A stretch of DNA of 64,000 nt from Przewalskia tangutica (lineage: Eukaryota; Streptophyta; Magnoliopsida; Solanales; Solanaceae): positions 151,117 to 215,116 of the forward strand of contig JAQGDG010000264.1 of assembly GCA_029844215.1 (NCBI GenBank), written 5' to 3'. The translations under genes and the position numbers were made by a program. Shown here piece by piece: positions 62,401 to 64,000 of this stretch; position 1 is the first letter of the stretch, and every line of letters begins with the position of its first letter. The notes under the pieces were generated by a model. That model did not search any database, was not told the DNA's origin, and worked only from the letters and a program-made list of their open reading frames with translations.

Positions 62401-63021
62401 GGTATGCTCCCGTTTGGATTTCTATCTTGTTGTTATCATATCATAGGCAGCGTGAGGAAGCGTACTCACACGCGAGGATTGATGTTGTGGCGTGAGACCG
62501 AATTGATATAAGCTGCATTATGTATCTTTGTAGTTTGGTTATCATACACATCTCCTCGCTTATAGACTATTATGATTTCAATTCTGATTTTACAGTTTCA
62601 CATACTTGGTACTGTCTTGACCTCATTCGGGCCGCGTTCACGCCGTGGTAGAGGTACGTCTACCGCCGATCCATTTTTAGGATCACGCTTTCGCGTGTTG
62701 GAAGCTCCGTTCCTCTGAGGCTTATCTTTGGTATGTTACCCACAGTGCAGGGTCCGTACATTCGGGGGTATGGCGGGGCCACTGTCCGTCATAGTTGTTA
62801 ATGTAAATCTTAGAAGTGCAGTAACTTGTTGTAGGCGTGGTTTGTAAGGATAAATCGGGTATTTATGTATATATGATGAAGGCAATCGTTTTGGTTGACT
62901 TGTTTATTTATTTTGTCTCTAAATTCATGTTCATGTTTTATTTCCGCTGATTTTCTCGATGTTGTATCACCAGGGTGCCGGGTAAGCTTGATCAGGCAAA
63001 TACCGAGGTTAGGTCGTGACC
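59444..63021 (+). mobile_element. R9: 5' LTR
   Basis: TGTTATACCCG (59444) to about 63021 (GTCGTGACC), roughly 3.6 kb. TATA box CTATAAATA at 59830-59838, telo-box at 60142-60152, AG|GTAAAC at 60289, repeat block 62100-62420 and the conserved 3' segment at 62590-62830. Confidence 0.9.
62100..62420 (+). repeat. Tandem repeats in R9 LTR
   Basis: About four imperfect units of some 65-80 bp contain 'acgcgtagcgc.gtatgctt' and 'tttgtcttattgtttcc' (for example near 62175, 62254 and 62320). ORFs here are repeat translations. Confidence 0.82.
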
Positions 63022-63025
63022 AAAG

Positions 63026-63037
63026 TGGTATCAGAGC
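63026..63037 (+). other. R9 primer binding site
   Basis: TGGTATCAGAGC, a perfect match to the tRNA-iMet type, just after the LTR end. Confidence 0.92.
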
Positions 63038-63220
63038 AGTTAGTACTCGGAAAGTGTCTACAGACCGTGTCTAGTAAGTCTTGATTATCGGTGTGTTGTG
63101 CACCACATCTATGTCGAGGCTATAGGACATTTAGGATTAGTTTCCATTCTTCTCATTACGAGATCGTGCCTTAGAGTTGTGTTGTAAGTTGGACCCTCCA
63201 GCGTATCTCGTTTTACGATT

Positions 63221-63797
63221 ATGCCTCCGCCTAAGCGCAACCGGGCGAGAAGAGGCAAAGCGCGAGAGGAGATACGAGTAGGCGGCGGTCTCTACAGAGA
63301 CCATTCACGAGCCTCCATCCTGGTGAGGCGGGCAGAGAATGGGTTACAAGAGATGGCGATTAATAACTGAGGTTGTGGCGAACTTGAGGATAAATTTGAA
63401 CCACAGCTTCGATCCATAACACCGTAGTTCACCCTCGAGCGCATTTGAGATTACGGGATTTTACGAGGTGTAACCGCGAGTTTTATAGGTCGAGGCCGAG
63501 GATGATCCGCGGGAGTTCATCCGGCGATTCACGGATCGTGAGAGTAATCGAGCATCGGAGGCGAGTCGGTGGTCTGAGTTCGCGTCATTTGCGTGATACC
63601 GCGCCGATCGGTAGTTTGATTCGTGAGGAGCTGTCGGGAGATCATGCACTTCGAACTTTATGGGGCGAGTTCTCGGAGGCCTTTCTTGCACATTTCTTAC
63701 CTCCGCGGATGAGGAGGCTCGGGCCGGCAGTTTTTGGTGTTGCGCGAGCGGGCGTCAGTTCGGGAGTACAATGTGGAGTTCGACTCATTGGCGTGCG
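63221..63797 (+). pseudogene. gag: R9 gag, cut by R10
   Basis: A start at 63221 opens MPPPKRNRARRGKAREEIR after the conserved leader. A frame break follows. The open stretch from 63445 holds the start of the capsid-like gag domain, LWGEFSEAFLAHFLPPRMRR (about 63658-63718), parallel to R6 at 41130-41200. The gene is interrupted at 63797, inside the region matching EFDSLA of R6, by the R10 LTR. Confidence 0.82.
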
Positions 63798-64000
63798 TGT
63801 TATACCCGTGTTGCGGTATGTATGTGAGGGCGTGCGTCGAAGTCAATGGCGAAATTTTGAAAAGAAAGAAAGATGTGAGTTTTGACGGAAAAGTTTAGGT
63901 TATTTGTGAGAAAAAGGTTAGTTAATGGGGTGGATTCCCAGATTTGGTATTGGACTTCATAGATTATATTAGAATTTTGAGATTTTATTTCGGAAATGGT
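63798..64000 (+). mobile_element. R10: start of another LTR (right end outside window)
   Basis: TGTTATACCCGTGTTGCGG begins abruptly in R9's gag. It resembles LTR starts here ('gtatgtatgtgagggcgtgcg' versus 'gtatgtacgtaagggcgtacg' in R3), but the following 150 bp diverge. The five bases before it, GTGCG, are the predicted duplication. A solo LTR or a full element cannot be told apart. Confidence 0.7.

Noticed and set aside
62049..62495. Overlapping ORFs of up to 110 codons on both strands in the R9 LTR
   Set aside because: They coincide with the R9 tandem-repeat block and show internal repeats only.
2941..63037. tRNA genes suggested by TGGTATCAGAGC words
   Set aside because: These are 12-bp primer-binding sites after LTR ends. 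No cloverleaf arms surround them.
63445..63885. A 146-codon ORF as an intact gene
   Set aside because: It starts in the middle of gag and its last part reads into the R10 LTR, so it is an accidental chimera.

Overview
This window looks like plant nuclear heterochromatin, an intergenic retrotransposon nest. I see no intact host gene, tRNA or rRNA. The plant assignment rests on large Ty3/gypsy LTRs with a tRNA-iMet-type primer site (TGGTATCAGAGC), plant-type gag, pol and integrase remnants, and an L1-clade LINE with a DUF4283-like ORF1 and a reverse transcriptase-type zinc finger at its C-terminus. A eudicot is likely. Solanaceae is only a guess from general resemblance.

Essentially every base can be assigned to eleven retroelements nested in one another. 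I label the LTR elements R1-R10 and the LINE L1. R1 (+) fills the left end: 5' LTR 1-2954, decayed pol interior 2955-6963, 3' LTR from 6964. R2 (-) sits in that 3' LTR at 7110-12121 with a CCCCC target duplication. R3 (+) enters the same LTR at 12230, with 5' LTR 12230-15593. R3's interior is split by R4 (+, 15772 to about 50156) and again by R7 (-, from 50247). R4 holds two insertions: R5 (-, 16122-25203, ACTTG duplication) in its 5' LTR, and L1 (-, 32469-48914) in its 3' LTR. L1 holds the complete element R6 (+, 38017-47689, TTGTC duplication). R7 is split by R8 (-, from 53040), R8 by R9 (+, from 59444), and R9 by R10 (+, from 63798). The insertion chain R1>R3>R7>R8>R9>R10 is six deep.

R6 is the only element with both LTRs and a full gag-protease-RT-RNase H-integrase order, but its frames are broken many times. 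R4, R5 and R8 form a second type with similar LTRs and a short interior (about 2.3-2.8 kb). That interior keeps a CCHC-type gag but lacks a recognisable protease, RT or RNase H, so it resembles a gag-only non-autonomous family that would depend on an R6-like helper. R1 and R2 are a third type, in which gag is not recognisable.

The LTRs share a layout: TGTTATACC start, TATA box (CTATAAATA in most), a C-rich leader, a telo-box in several, an invariant AG|GTAA block, a hypervariable tandem repeat, and a GTCGTGACA end. A hairpin and a purine tract precede each 3' LTR. L1 has two features worth attention: ORF1 and ORF2 overlap as TAATG, and ORF1 carries an in-frame 210-bp repeat that R6 landed in. 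Copies also differ repeatedly at CAG/CTG motifs, which may reflect sequence error at methylated sites, so frame breaks should be read with caution.
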